DNA from: an uncultured Bariatricus sp.
GTDB taxonomy: Bacteria > Bacillota > Clostridia > Lachnospirales > Lachnospiraceae
NCBI GenBank assembly: GCA_934307065.1
Contig: CAKRCD010000001.1
Span: 1-64,000 of the forward strand
Length of the DNA: 64,000 nt
Direction of reading: 5' to 3'
This document shows positions 41,798 through 48,976 of this stretch, piece after piece. A model generated the notes under the pieces. It saw nothing but the letters and a program-made list of their open reading frames with translations, was not told the origin of the DNA and made no database searches. The position numbers and the translations under genes are program-made. Within the stretch, counting starts at the first letter, position 1; every line of letters begins with the position of its first letter.

Positions 41798-43399
41798 ATG
41801 AATCAGGAAATGTTTTGCTTTCAGTGTGAACAGACTGCGGGCTGTGTGGGCTGCATGGGGAAAGCAGGAGTCTGTGGGAAAAAGGCCGATACTGCAAAAC
41901 TTCAGGATAAGCTGACGGGAGCATTGGTTGGAATTGCCAGAGCATGTGATGGCAATGAACACTTAATTTCAGAGACTACAGATAAATTAATCATAGAGGG
42001 ACTGTTTACAGCAGTTACCAATGTCAATTTTGATAATGAAACCATTCAGAAGCTAATTGACAGAATTGAAGAAGAAAAAAGAAACTGTATTCCGATGTGC
42101 TACGAATGTGAATCTCCTTGTGGGAAAAATAATGATTATGATATGGATTTGCTGTGGAATGCACCGGAAGATATCCGTTCACTTAAATCCTTGATTTTAT
42201 TCGGAATCAGAGGAATGGCAGCATATGCATATCATGCAGCCGTACTTGGTTACACAGATAAAGAAGTGAACCGCTTTTTCTATAAGGCACTCTTTGCTAT
42301 TGGCATGGACTGGGGTATTGATGAATTGCTGCCAATCGTTATGGAAGTGGGAGAAGTCAATTTAAAATGCATGGCACTTCTTGATAAGGCAAATACAGAA
42401 ACCTATGGTAATCCAAGCCCGGTAGAAGTACCTCTTATGGTAGAAAAAGGACCGTTCATTGTCATTACAGGTCATGATTTATATGATTTAAAACAGCTTC
42501 TGGAGCAGACAGAGGGTAAAGGAATCAATATCTATACTCATGGAGAAATGCTTCCTGCACATGCCTATCCGGAACTGAAGAAATACAAACATCTGAAAGG
42601 TAACTTTGGAACAGCTTGGCAGAACCAGCAGAAAGAATTTGCCAATCTTCCGGCACCGGTTCTGTTTACAACCAACTGTCTCATGCCACCAAAGGAAAGC
42701 TATGCAGACCGCGTATTTACTACAGAGATGGTAGAGTTCCCGGAAATGGTGCATATTGGAGAAGACAAGGATTTTACACCGGTAATCGAAAAGGCACTGG
42801 AGCTCGGTGGATATGCAGAGGATACCCAGTTTACCGGAATTAACGGTGGAACAAAGGTAATGACCGGATTCGGGCATGGCGCAGTACTCTCTGTAGCTGA
42901 TAAGGTTATCGAAGCAGTGAAAAATGGCAATATCAAGCATTTCTTCCTTGTTGGCGGTTGTGACGGGGCGAGAGCCGGAAGAAATTATTATACCGAGTTT
43001 GTAAAACAGACCCCGGCAGACAGCGTGATACTCACACTTGCATGTGGAAAATACCGGTTTAACGATTTAGACCTTGGAACAGTGGCAGGACTTCCACGTA
43101 TTATGGATATGGGACAATGTAATGATGCTTACAGTGCAATCCAGGTTGCAGTGGCACTGGCAGAAGCGTTTGGGTGTGGTGTCAATGATTTGCCATTATC
43201 AATGGTATTATCCTGGTATGAACAGAAGGCAGTCTGTATCCTGCTGACACTCTTATACCTTGGAATCCGGAATATTTTATTAGGACCAACACTGCCGGCA
43301 TTTATTTCGCCAAATGTGTTGAATCTTCTGGTAGAAAATTACAATATCGGTGCGATTACCACCCCGGAAGAAGATTTGAAGAAGCTGCTTCAGAAGTAA
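41798..43399 (+). CDS. hcp: Hydroxylamine reductase / hybrid-cluster protein
   Basis: Cytoplasmic Fe-S enzyme of 533 residues from the ATG at 41798 (GAGGAGG upstream); an in-frame ATG at 41771 has no site. Hcp reduces nitric oxide or hydroxylamine and protects anaerobes from nitrosative stress. The N-terminal cluster motif is CFQCEQTAGCVGCMGKAG, matching the class with two vicinal Cys pairs. Ligands of the hybrid cluster appear in the C-terminal half: the TTNCLMPP, GGCDGARAGRNYYTEF and LACGKYRFN segments. Length and motifs are complete. The upstream promoter carries a Crp/Fnr-type palindrome, which fits induction by nitrosative stress. No partner reductase gene is adjacent. Confidence 0.96.
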   Translation: MNQEMFCFQCEQTAGCVGCMGKAGVCGKKADTAKLQDKLTGALVGIARACDGNEHLISETTDKLIIEGLFTAVTNVNFDNETIQKLIDRIEEEKRNCIPMCYECESPCGKNNDYDMDLLWNAPEDIRSLKSLILFGIRGMAAYAYHAAVLGYTDKEVNRFFYKALFAIGMDWGIDELLPIVMEVGEVNLKCMALLDKANTETYGNPSPVEVPLMVEKGPFIVITGHDLYDLKQLLEQTEGKGINIYTHGEMLPAHAYPELKKYKHLKGNFGTAWQNQQKEFANLPAPVLFTTNCLMPPKESYADRVFTTEMVEFPEMVHIGEDKDFTPVIEKALELGGYAEDTQFTGINGGTKVMTGFGHGAVLSVADKVIEAVKNGNIKHFFLVGGCDGARAGRNYYTEFVKQTPADSVILTLACGKYRFNDLDLGTVAGLPRIMDMGQCNDAYSAIQVAVALAEAFGCGVNDLPLSMVLSWYEQKAVCILLTLLYLGIRNILLGPTLPAFISPNVLNLLVENYNIGAITTPEEDLKKLLQK

Positions 43400-43442
43400 A
43401 AAAAGCAAAAGATACACCTTTTTCACAATTGCTTTCTATTTT

Positions 43443-43477
43443 CTAAAGTTCGTCTAAGGTTACTTGAGTATAGTAAC
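43443..43477 (+). promoter_or_regulatory. Promoter region with direct and inverted repeats before the beta-helix lipoprotein
   Basis: CTAAAGTT (43443-43450) and CTAAGGTT (43454-43461) are direct repeats 11 bases apart, the spacing used by OmpR-type response regulators, and overlap the -35 area of a possible -10 TATAGT (43469-43474). GTTACT (43459-43464) and AGTAAC (43472-43477) form an inverted repeat across the same site. Confidence 0.45.
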
Positions 43478-43523
43478 AGCATAAAGAACAAGATAATAGA
43501 AATCACAGAAAGGGTGAAAGAAT

Positions 43524-45476
43524 ATGAAATATAAATACGCAGTTGCTTTATTAAGTCTTACCTTATGCACATCCACACTTATGATGAATGGATGTGAAAA
43601 GAACACAAGCACAAGCTCTACAGATGGACAGGTGCTTTACGGAGAGGTAGTAGAGGTCAGTGATGATTCCATTACCATTGCACTGGAAACAGAAGATGAT
43701 GACAGCACATCGGGAGAAGAACAGACGATCAAAGTAACCGATGACACAGAAATTACGAAAGAGAGCACCGGAGGACCGGGAGGACAGATGCCAAGCGGCG
43801 AGGCTCCAAATGGTGAAGCACCAATCGGAAATGCACCGGGTAGTGATACACAAAATGGCGAAGCACCGAGTGGTGAAGCACCAAATGCTGATACACAGAG
43901 TGGAAACACACCAAGCGGCGAAGTACCAGCCAAACCAGATGGAGATACATCCACAGATGGAACGACAAATGGAAATACCAATGGCGAACCTCCAGCTAAA
44001 CCGGATGGAGATACTTCTTCAGATGGAAATACAAGTAGTGAGGTTCAGGATATTGAATTAAGTGACATTTCAGAAGGTGATAAAGTTTCGGTTGAACTGG
44101 ACGCAGATGGAAACGCAGAAGAAATCACAGTTTTGTCAGGTAATCAGGGCGGACAGATGAGTCAGGGTGTTGAAAGCTATGCTGCAGTCAAAGAATATAC
44201 AGAAGATACAGAGGTAAGCGGTGAAACCGTTGCCTCCACAGGTACTGACGAGAATGCAATTCACGCTTATGAAGGCGCTAAGGTTACCTTGAAGGACATG
44301 ACGATTACCAGAAATTCTTCCGATAGCAAAGGTGGTGACAATTCCAGCTTCTACGGAGTAGGCGCAGCCCTTCTGGATACAGATGGAACAACTTATATCA
44401 GTGACAGTACCATTGATACAGATGCAGCAGGTGCAGCAGGAGCTTTTGCTTACGGAAATGGAACCGTTTATATCTCGGATACGGATATTACCACAGCGAA
44501 AGATACCTCAGGAGGCATCCATGTGGCAGGAGGCGGAACCTTATATGCATGGGATGTCACAGCGACTACTCAGGGCGAATCTTCAGCAGCTATCCGAAGT
44601 GACCGAGGCGGTGGAACTATGGTAGTAGATGACGGAACTTATACCTCCAATGGGGTAGGTTCTCCGGCTATATATAGTACCGCGGATATTACAGTAAATG
44701 ATGCCGAACTTACAGCGAACGGCTCTGAAGCAATTTGCATAGAAGGTCTGAATAGTATTCGGTTGTTCGATTGTGACCTTACCGGAAATATGAGTGATCT
44801 GAACCAGAATGACTGCACATGGAATGTTATTTTGTACCAGAGCATGTCAGGAGACTCTGAAGTAGGAAACAGTACTTTCGAAATGAATGGAGGTTCACTG
44901 ACTGCGAAAAATGGCGGTATGTTCTATACAACCAATACAGAATCAACCTTTATTTTATCTGATGTAGACATTACCAATGCGGAAGATTCCGAGTTCTTCC
45001 TGAAATGTACCGGAAATGCCAATGAGCGTGGCTGGGGAACAAGTGGTTCCAACGGTGCAGACTGCAGTTTTACAGGTATCAAACAGGAAATGGAAGGAGA
45101 TGTTATCTGGGATAGTATCAGTCAGCTTGACTTCTATATGACAGATGGAAGTACACTGACCGGCGCAGTTGTTCAGGACGACAGCTGTGCAAATGGCGGA
45201 AGCGGTGGATACTGCAACGTCTATATTGATAAGAATTCCAAATGGGTTGTAACCGGAGACAGTACTGTAACTTCGCTTGACTGTGCAGGAACAATTGTAG
45301 ATGAAAACGGAAATACAGTTACGATTAAGGGCAGTGACGGAACCGTCTATGTGCAGGGAACCGGTTCCTATACGATTACAGTAACCTCATATTCAACAAA
45401 AGGAGATGTGTCAGGGGCTTCAGAGAGTTCTACATGGTCTGACTACAAAGTAGAAAAACCATCTCAGTTAAAATAA
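43524..45476 (+). CDS. Lipoprotein with repeat-rich linker and right-handed beta-helix
   Basis: Exported lipoprotein of 650 residues; lipobox MMNGC with Cys24. Residues about 35-75 (LYGEVVEVSDDSITIAL) and about 175-205 (DISEGDKVSVELDADGNAEEITV) look like two halves of one DUF5666-like small beta domain, separated by a Pro/Gly/Glu-rich insert (about 85-170) built of repeats such as SGEAPNGEAP and two copies of KPDGDTS. From about 220 to 620 runs a Gly/Asp/Thr-rich series of short strands (VTLKDMTITRNSS, TTYISDSTIDTDAAG, TVYISDTDITTAKD) typical of a right-handed beta-helix, often carbohydrate-binding. No catalytic residues are recognisable. Monocistronic; likely controlled by an OmpR-type regulator. 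Confidence 0.8.
   Translation: MKYKYAVALLSLTLCTSTLMMNGCEKNTSTSSTDGQVLYGEVVEVSDDSITIALETEDDDSTSGEEQTIKVTDDTEITKESTGGPGGQMPSGEAPNGEAPIGNAPGSDTQNGEAPSGEAPNADTQSGNTPSGEVPAKPDGDTSTDGTTNGNTNGEPPAKPDGDTSSDGNTSSEVQDIELSDISEGDKVSVELDADGNAEEITVLSGNQGGQMSQGVESYAAVKEYTEDTEVSGETVASTGTDENAIHAYEGAKVTLKDMTITRNSSDSKGGDNSSFYGVGAALLDTDGTTYISDSTIDTDAAGAAGAFAYGNGTVYISDTDITTAKDTSGGIHVAGGGTLYAWDVTATTQGESSAAIRSDRGGGTMVVDDGTYTSNGVGSPAIYSTADITVNDAELTANGSEAICIEGLNSIRLFDCDLTGNMSDLNQNDCTWNVILYQSMSGDSEVGNSTFEMNGGSLTAKNGGMFYTTNTESTFILSDVDITNAEDSEFFLKCTGNANERGWGTSGSNGADCSFTGIKQEMEGDVIWDSISQLDFYMTDGSTLTGAVVQDDSCANGGSGGYCNVYIDKNSKWVVTGDSTVTSLDCAGTIVDENGNTVTIKGSDGTVYVQGTGSYTITVTSYSTKGDVSGASESSTWSDYKVEKPSQLK
43790..44035 (+). 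repeat. GEAP-type coding repeat
   Basis: In-frame imperfect repeats inside the lipoprotein gene encoding units such as SGEAPNGEAP, followed by two copies of AKPDGDTS-x-DG. Probably a variable-length linker; slippage could change its length between strains. Confidence 0.7.
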
Positions 45477-45491
45477 ATCATTATAGAGAGA

Positions 45492-45522
45492 AAAGGGACA
45501 GGTGTAAAATCTGTCCTTTTTA
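45492..45522 (+). terminator. Terminator after the beta-helix lipoprotein
   Basis: AAAGGGACAG (45492-45501) pairs with CTGTCCTTTT (45511-45520), ten bp with one wobble pair, followed by TTTTT. Confidence 0.85.
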
Positions 45523-45589
45523 TGTATAGTGTGATAGAATAAAAAGCAGAAGCAGATAAAATCGGATTCACATAAAGAGGAGGAATAAG

Positions 45590-46351
45590 ATGTTTCCAGA
45601 CAGAGAGACTGCACTGAAAGAACTGGAGGATGAGATTATGGATATGCAAGAACAGAAAAAGCGGAAGAATAAACTGGCAATCGGCTTTGTAGTGCTTCTT
45701 ACTTTATGTGCACCGCTTGGTTATCTGTATTTTATGCTGGTAATGCAGATGTTGTCATATATTTCAGATGAAATGATTAAGACAGTGCTGTTACTGGCAC
45801 TAATTCCGATTTTTCTTTACTGGCTGATTATTGGGATACTTGGAATTCTGAATATGAAAAAATCATTTCAGCTATATCGGGAAGGTGATACCGTTGCCTG
45901 TATTAATGGTATGTTGATTCACAAATACGGGCTGGTGGTTTTCTTTTGTGCCAATTTTATAGTGTTGGGTTTCTGGTATGGACTATTTAGTATGGCGGCA
46001 GTTATGGGAACAAGAGGATTACTCTTATTGCTTGCACCGGTTTGGCTCCCAGTATGGATTGCGGGACTTTGTATTTCTGTTTTTGCTACATGGCTTGCCA
46101 TTTTGCCGGGAAGTATTTATGGAATTCAAGTCATCCGTATGAGCTATAAGGCTGGAAAAATCAGTCTGATAGCAGCCATTTTACATATTATATTTCAATT
46201 CTTTTTCCTGACAGATGTGTTAGATGCTATGTATCTTGCAGCAGGAAAGTGGAACAGGGGAAAGAAAAGCTCCTTAGTAATAGGAGCTATCTATCTTATC
46301 TCTGTTATTGGAATTATCTTACTTATCATGAAAATCAGAAGTGCCCTGTGA
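45590..46351 (+). CDS. Multi-spanning membrane protein of unknown function
   Basis: Protein of 253 residues with a Glu/Lys-rich N-terminal helix (1-27) and about six hydrophobic segments (about 28-50, 60-88, 110-135, 140-170, 183-205 and 225-250). I do not recognise a family; there are no transporter or enzyme motifs. The ribosome site GAGGAGG is strong. It lies between the beta-helix lipoprotein, from which it is separated by a terminator, and the convergent TetR remnant, whose 3' end overlaps its last 33 bases. It may have its own weak promoter near 45535 (TAGAAT). Confidence 0.7.
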   Translation: MFPDRETALKELEDEIMDMQEQKKRKNKLAIGFVVLLTLCAPLGYLYFMLVMQMLSYISDEMIKTVLLLALIPIFLYWLIIGILGILNMKKSFQLYREGDTVACINGMLIHKYGLVVFFCANFIVLGFWYGLFSMAAVMGTRGLLLLLAPVWLPVWIAGLCISVFATWLAILPGSIYGIQVIRMSYKAGKISLIAAILHIIFQFFFLTDVLDAMYLAAGKWNRGKKSSLVIGAIYLISVIGIILLIMKIRSAL

Positions 46352-46740
46352 GAGCAGGATAGATGGAAGCGAGTTTCTGAGTATGACCGTAAAGTACTCA
46401 AATAACTCGCTTTTCTTATATTTATCCGGATGTTGGAACAAGTCAATTACAGTGCCGGCTATGGCTTCCGTGTAGAAGTTGCACAAAAAGTGCCGGAAAG
46501 CATCTGTAAGCTGGACCTGCAAATCTTCTTCGCAGTCCCGGACGATTTTCTTCATAATTCCGATGAAGTCCTGATATAAGAATCGTTTTAACTCATCACG
46601 GCCAACGGAATCATAAATGCAGTTCAGAAAATAGGCATTGTTTTCTACATAATCTACTACAAAATCAAACGCATCTGTTTTGTCTGCAAAGAAGTTTCTT
46701 CGTGTGTCATAACAAATTTTCTCCCAAATATTACATTTAT
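46319..46740 (-). pseudogene. TetR-family regulator lacking its DNA-binding domain
   Basis: The minus-strand frame from about 46740 down to the stop at 46319 reads as the C-terminal ligand-binding part of a Firmicutes-type TetR regulator: IWEKICYDTRRNFFADK, then NAYFLNCIYDSVGRDELKRF and HFLCNFYTEAIAGTVIDLF. The N-terminal helix-turn-helix, expected immediately before it, is absent. The frame remains open upstream to an ATG at 46858, but those 40 residues are the antisense of an unrelated plus-strand coding fragment (46755-46949). I conclude that a deletion or rearrangement removed the 5' end. A new product from the ATG at 46858 (179 residues) cannot be excluded but would have no DNA-binding domain. 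Confidence 0.65.
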
Positions 46741-46754
46741 TTCCCATTAATGAA

Positions 46755-46949
46755 ATGATAGATTCCATTTCCGGTGGCGCCTCAGAGACAGAATCTTTCG
46801 TTTCCGGTAAGAATACCAATGTAGATTCCGTACAGTTCGTTATCAAGACAGATGCCATTGAAAAACCAGAAGAAGAACCGACAAAGGAAGAAGATACACA
46901 GTCACAGACCTTCCTGGAAAAATTATTGGCTCTGTTCGGTGTGAAATAA
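46755..46949 (+). pseudogene. 3' fragment of an unidentified gene next to the TetR remnant
   Basis: The plus-strand frame ends in a plausible natural C-terminus: NVDSVQFVIKTDAIEKPEE, an acidic Glu/Thr stretch, then TFLEKLLALFGVK. It resembles the tail of a secreted or surface protein with a short hydrophobic end, but I cannot name the family. It has no ribosome site and begins at the point where TetR coding sense ends on the other strand, so it is most simply the leftover 3' end of a gene whose start was lost in the same event. Confidence 0.45.
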
Positions 46950-47005
46950 AAATAAGAAATAAAAACAGAAAGTTTTTAGATTTAACAGGAAAAACTCCTT
47001 GGCTA

Positions 47006-47089
47006 AAACGGGCTTATTTACTACAATATAAGCAGGATAAATGAAAATTGATTTTCAGATCTGGTTACATTGAGGCGATAAGCCCGTTT
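47006..47089. repeat. Long inverted repeat before the aldo/keto reductase gene
   Basis: AAACGGGCTTAT (47006-47017) and ATAAGCCCGTTT (47078-47089) are perfect 12-bp arms enclosing 60 bases, without a T run. It probably served the gene whose remnant lies just upstream, and is similar in arm sequence to the element at 38915-38983. Confidence 0.6.
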
Positions 47090-47115
47090 ACTATTAGACG
47101 GAAGGAGAAAGTGAA

Positions 47116-48261
47116 ATGAAGACACGTAGATTGGGGAAAACCGAACTTCAGGTAAGTGAAATCGGATTTGGCGGAGAATGGCTGGAGCGTCATCCGGAAG
47201 AAGAAGGGATTGCATTAATTCATTATGCCCATTCCCTTGGAATCAATATTCTGGACTGCTGGATGGCAGATCCGAAATCAAGGGATATTATTGGAAAAGG
47301 AATCAAAGAGAACCGTAGCCAGTGGTTTATTCAGGGACATATTGGTTCCACCTGGAAAGACGAACAATATTTCCGTACAAGAGATATGAAATGTGTGCGT
47401 CCTGCTTTTGACGATTTATTAAAGAGATTACAGACAGATTATATTGATTTGGGAATGATTCATTATATTGACTCCGAAGAAGAATGGGAGCAGATTCAAC
47501 ATTCTGATTATTTGGATTATATTATGGATTTGAAGGAGAAAGGAATCATCCATCATATCGGTATGAGTTCCCATAATCCCAAGGTGGCAGCAAAGGCAGC
47601 AGAATCAGGATATGTGGAGATGATTCTGTTCAGCATCAATCCGGCTTATGATATGCTACCGGCAAGTGAAAATATTGATACCATGTTTGCTGACGAGTTC
47701 GACAGTAATTTGAAGGGAATTGATAAGGAACGTGCGGACTTGTACCGTATCTGTGAACAGAATGATGTGGGGATTACAGTGATGAAAGGTTTTGCAGGAG
47801 GCAGGCTGTTTGATGAAAAACGTTCTCCGTTTGGAGTAAGCCTGACTCCGGTACAGTGTATTCATTATGCACTGACGCGACCTGCGGTCTGTTCGATTAT
47901 GTGTGGATATGATACGAAAGAACAGGTGGACGATGCAGTGGCATATGAAACTGCATCAGAAGAAGAAAAAGATTATGGTTTCGTGATTGCAAATGCTCCA
48001 TTTCATTCTTATAGAGGAGCATGCACCTATTGTGGACATTGTAAGCCTTGTGTGGCAAATCTGGACATTGCCATGATCAATAAATTTTATGATTTGGCGG
48101 TTATGCAGCCGGAAGTTCCGGCAACGATACAGTCTCACTATGAATTATTAGAGCACAAAGCTTCTGAATGTATTGGATGCCGCTCCTGTGAGGAACGATG
48201 TCCGTTTGGAGTTTCTATTGCAGAGCGCATGGAGAAAGCAGCAAAATTATTCGGATGTTAA
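47116..48261 (+). CDS. Aldo/keto reductase with C-terminal ferredoxin-type clusters
   Basis: Protein of 381 residues. The N-terminal 290 residues form an aldo/keto reductase barrel: LGKTELQVSEIGFGGEW, ILDCWMADPKSR, and the HHIGMSSHNPKVAAKA strand; the usual catalytic Tyr position appears altered in this subgroup. The C-terminal part carries two Cys sets: C303, C306, C309 and C312 (CTYCGHCKPC), and C352, C355, C358 and C362 (CIGCRSCEERC), the latter a normal 4Fe-4S motif. Such fused proteins are frequent in anaerobes and presumably use ferredoxin-type electron transfer; substrates are unknown. A good ribosome site (GGAAGGAG) precedes the ATG. Confidence 0.9.
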   Translation: MKTRRLGKTELQVSEIGFGGEWLERHPEEEGIALIHYAHSLGINILDCWMADPKSRDIIGKGIKENRSQWFIQGHIGSTWKDEQYFRTRDMKCVRPAFDDLLKRLQTDYIDLGMIHYIDSEEEWEQIQHSDYLDYIMDLKEKGIIHHIGMSSHNPKVAAKAAESGYVEMILFSINPAYDMLPASENIDTMFADEFDSNLKGIDKERADLYRICEQNDVGITVMKGFAGGRLFDEKRSPFGVSLTPVQCIHYALTRPAVCSIMCGYDTKEQVDDAVAYETASEEEKDYGFVIANAPFHSYRGACTYCGHCKPCVANLDIAMINKFYDLAVMQPEVPATIQSHYELLEHKASECIGCRSCEERCPFGVSIAERMEKAAKLFGC

Positions 48262-48281
48262 TCTTTCCTTTTAAGTTTGAT

Positions 48282-48311
48282 ACATAATTCCTCCCGTTTT
48301 TCCACATACTA
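48282..48311 (+). promoter_or_regulatory. SigG-like forespore promoter of spoVT
   Basis: ACATA (48282-48286), 18-base spacer, CATACTA (48305-48311) match the SigF/SigG pattern (xxATA, 17-18 bases, CATACTA). In Bacillus subtilis spoVT is transcribed by SigG, so the match is in the expected place. Confidence 0.55.
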
Positions 48312-48364
48312 CCCACACAGTATAAATATGGAAAGTATGTAGGAAACAGGAGGGATTTGTACGT

Positions 48365-48913
48365 ATGAAAGCAACAGGTATTGTCCGGCGGATTGATGAT
48401 CTTGGGAGAGTCGTGATTCCAAAGGAGATTCGAAGAACCCTGCGGATTCGAGAAGGCGACCCGATGGAAATATATACGGACCGGGAGGGGAAGATTATTT
48501 TAAAAAAGTATTCTCCACTGGGTGAAATGGGAAATTTTGCACAGTCTTATGTAGAGAGTCTTGCCCAGATTACCAGGTTTCTGGTCTGCATTACAGATAC
48601 AGAGCAGGTGCTTGCGGCAGCAGGACCGGGGAAAAGGGAGTTCGCAGAACAGCCAATTACAAGACAGCTTAGAGAAGCGATTGTAAGACGAGAAAATTTC
48701 CAGGCACAAAGCGGGGAAAAACGATTCCTGAAAGTGACACCGGAACAGGAGGGCGGATACCTAAGTCAGGTAGTGTGTCCCGTGATTTCGGAAGGAGATG
48801 TAATCGGAGCTGTCGTAATTCAGACAAAAGAAGGAAAAGGAAGTATAAGCGAAATGGAAAGAAAGCTTGCAGCCTGCGCAGCACTTTTTCTTGGTAAACA
48901 GATGGAGCAATAA
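48365..48913 (+). CDS. spoVT: Stage V sporulation protein T
   Basis: Regulator of 182 residues, the normal length for SpoVT, which adjusts SigG-dependent gene expression in the forespore. The N-terminal AbrB-type swapped-hairpin DNA-binding domain is diagnostic: MKATGIVRRIDDLGRVVIP, then EIRRTLRIREGDPMEIY. The C-terminal GAF-like domain (about 55-178) is poorly conserved, as usual. Its presence indicates an endospore former. The last codons form the left arm of the terminator at 48902. The upstream SigG-like promoter supports forespore expression. Confidence 0.96.
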   Translation: MKATGIVRRIDDLGRVVIPKEIRRTLRIREGDPMEIYTDREGKIILKKYSPLGEMGNFAQSYVESLAQITRFLVCITDTEQVLAAAGPGKREFAEQPITRQLREAIVRRENFQAQSGEKRFLKVTPEQEGGYLSQVVCPVISEGDVIGAVVIQTKEGKGSISEMERKLAACAALFLGKQMEQ

Positions 48914-48931
48914 AACTTGCTCCATTTTTTT
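48902..48931 (+). terminator. spoVT terminator overlapping the stop codon
   Basis: ATGGAGCAA (48902-48910) and TTGCTCCAT (48917-48925) form a perfect nine-bp stem with the stop codon in the loop, followed by seven T. The right arm also supplies the -35 box of the next promoter. Confidence 0.9.
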
Positions 48932-48945
48932 GTGTGTGCTATTAT
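48917..48945 (+). promoter_or_regulatory. Promoter of the ABC exporter pair
   Basis: TTGCTC (48917-48922), 17-base spacer, TATTAT (48940-48945), with TGC before the -10 (extended). The -35 is part of the spoVT terminator stem. Confidence 0.6.
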
Positions 48946-48976
48946 AGAAGTTACGTTGTACGAAAGGAAGAAAACC

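Noticed and set aside
43400..43444. Terminator after hcp (AGCAA/TTGCT pairing)
   Set aside because: Stem is only five to six pairs with a long loop; too weak to call.
43637..43981. Repeated codon pattern considered as CRISPR-like or as an antisense gene
   Set aside because: The repeats are in frame with the lipoprotein, vary in length and have no spacer structure; the antisense frame only mirrors them.
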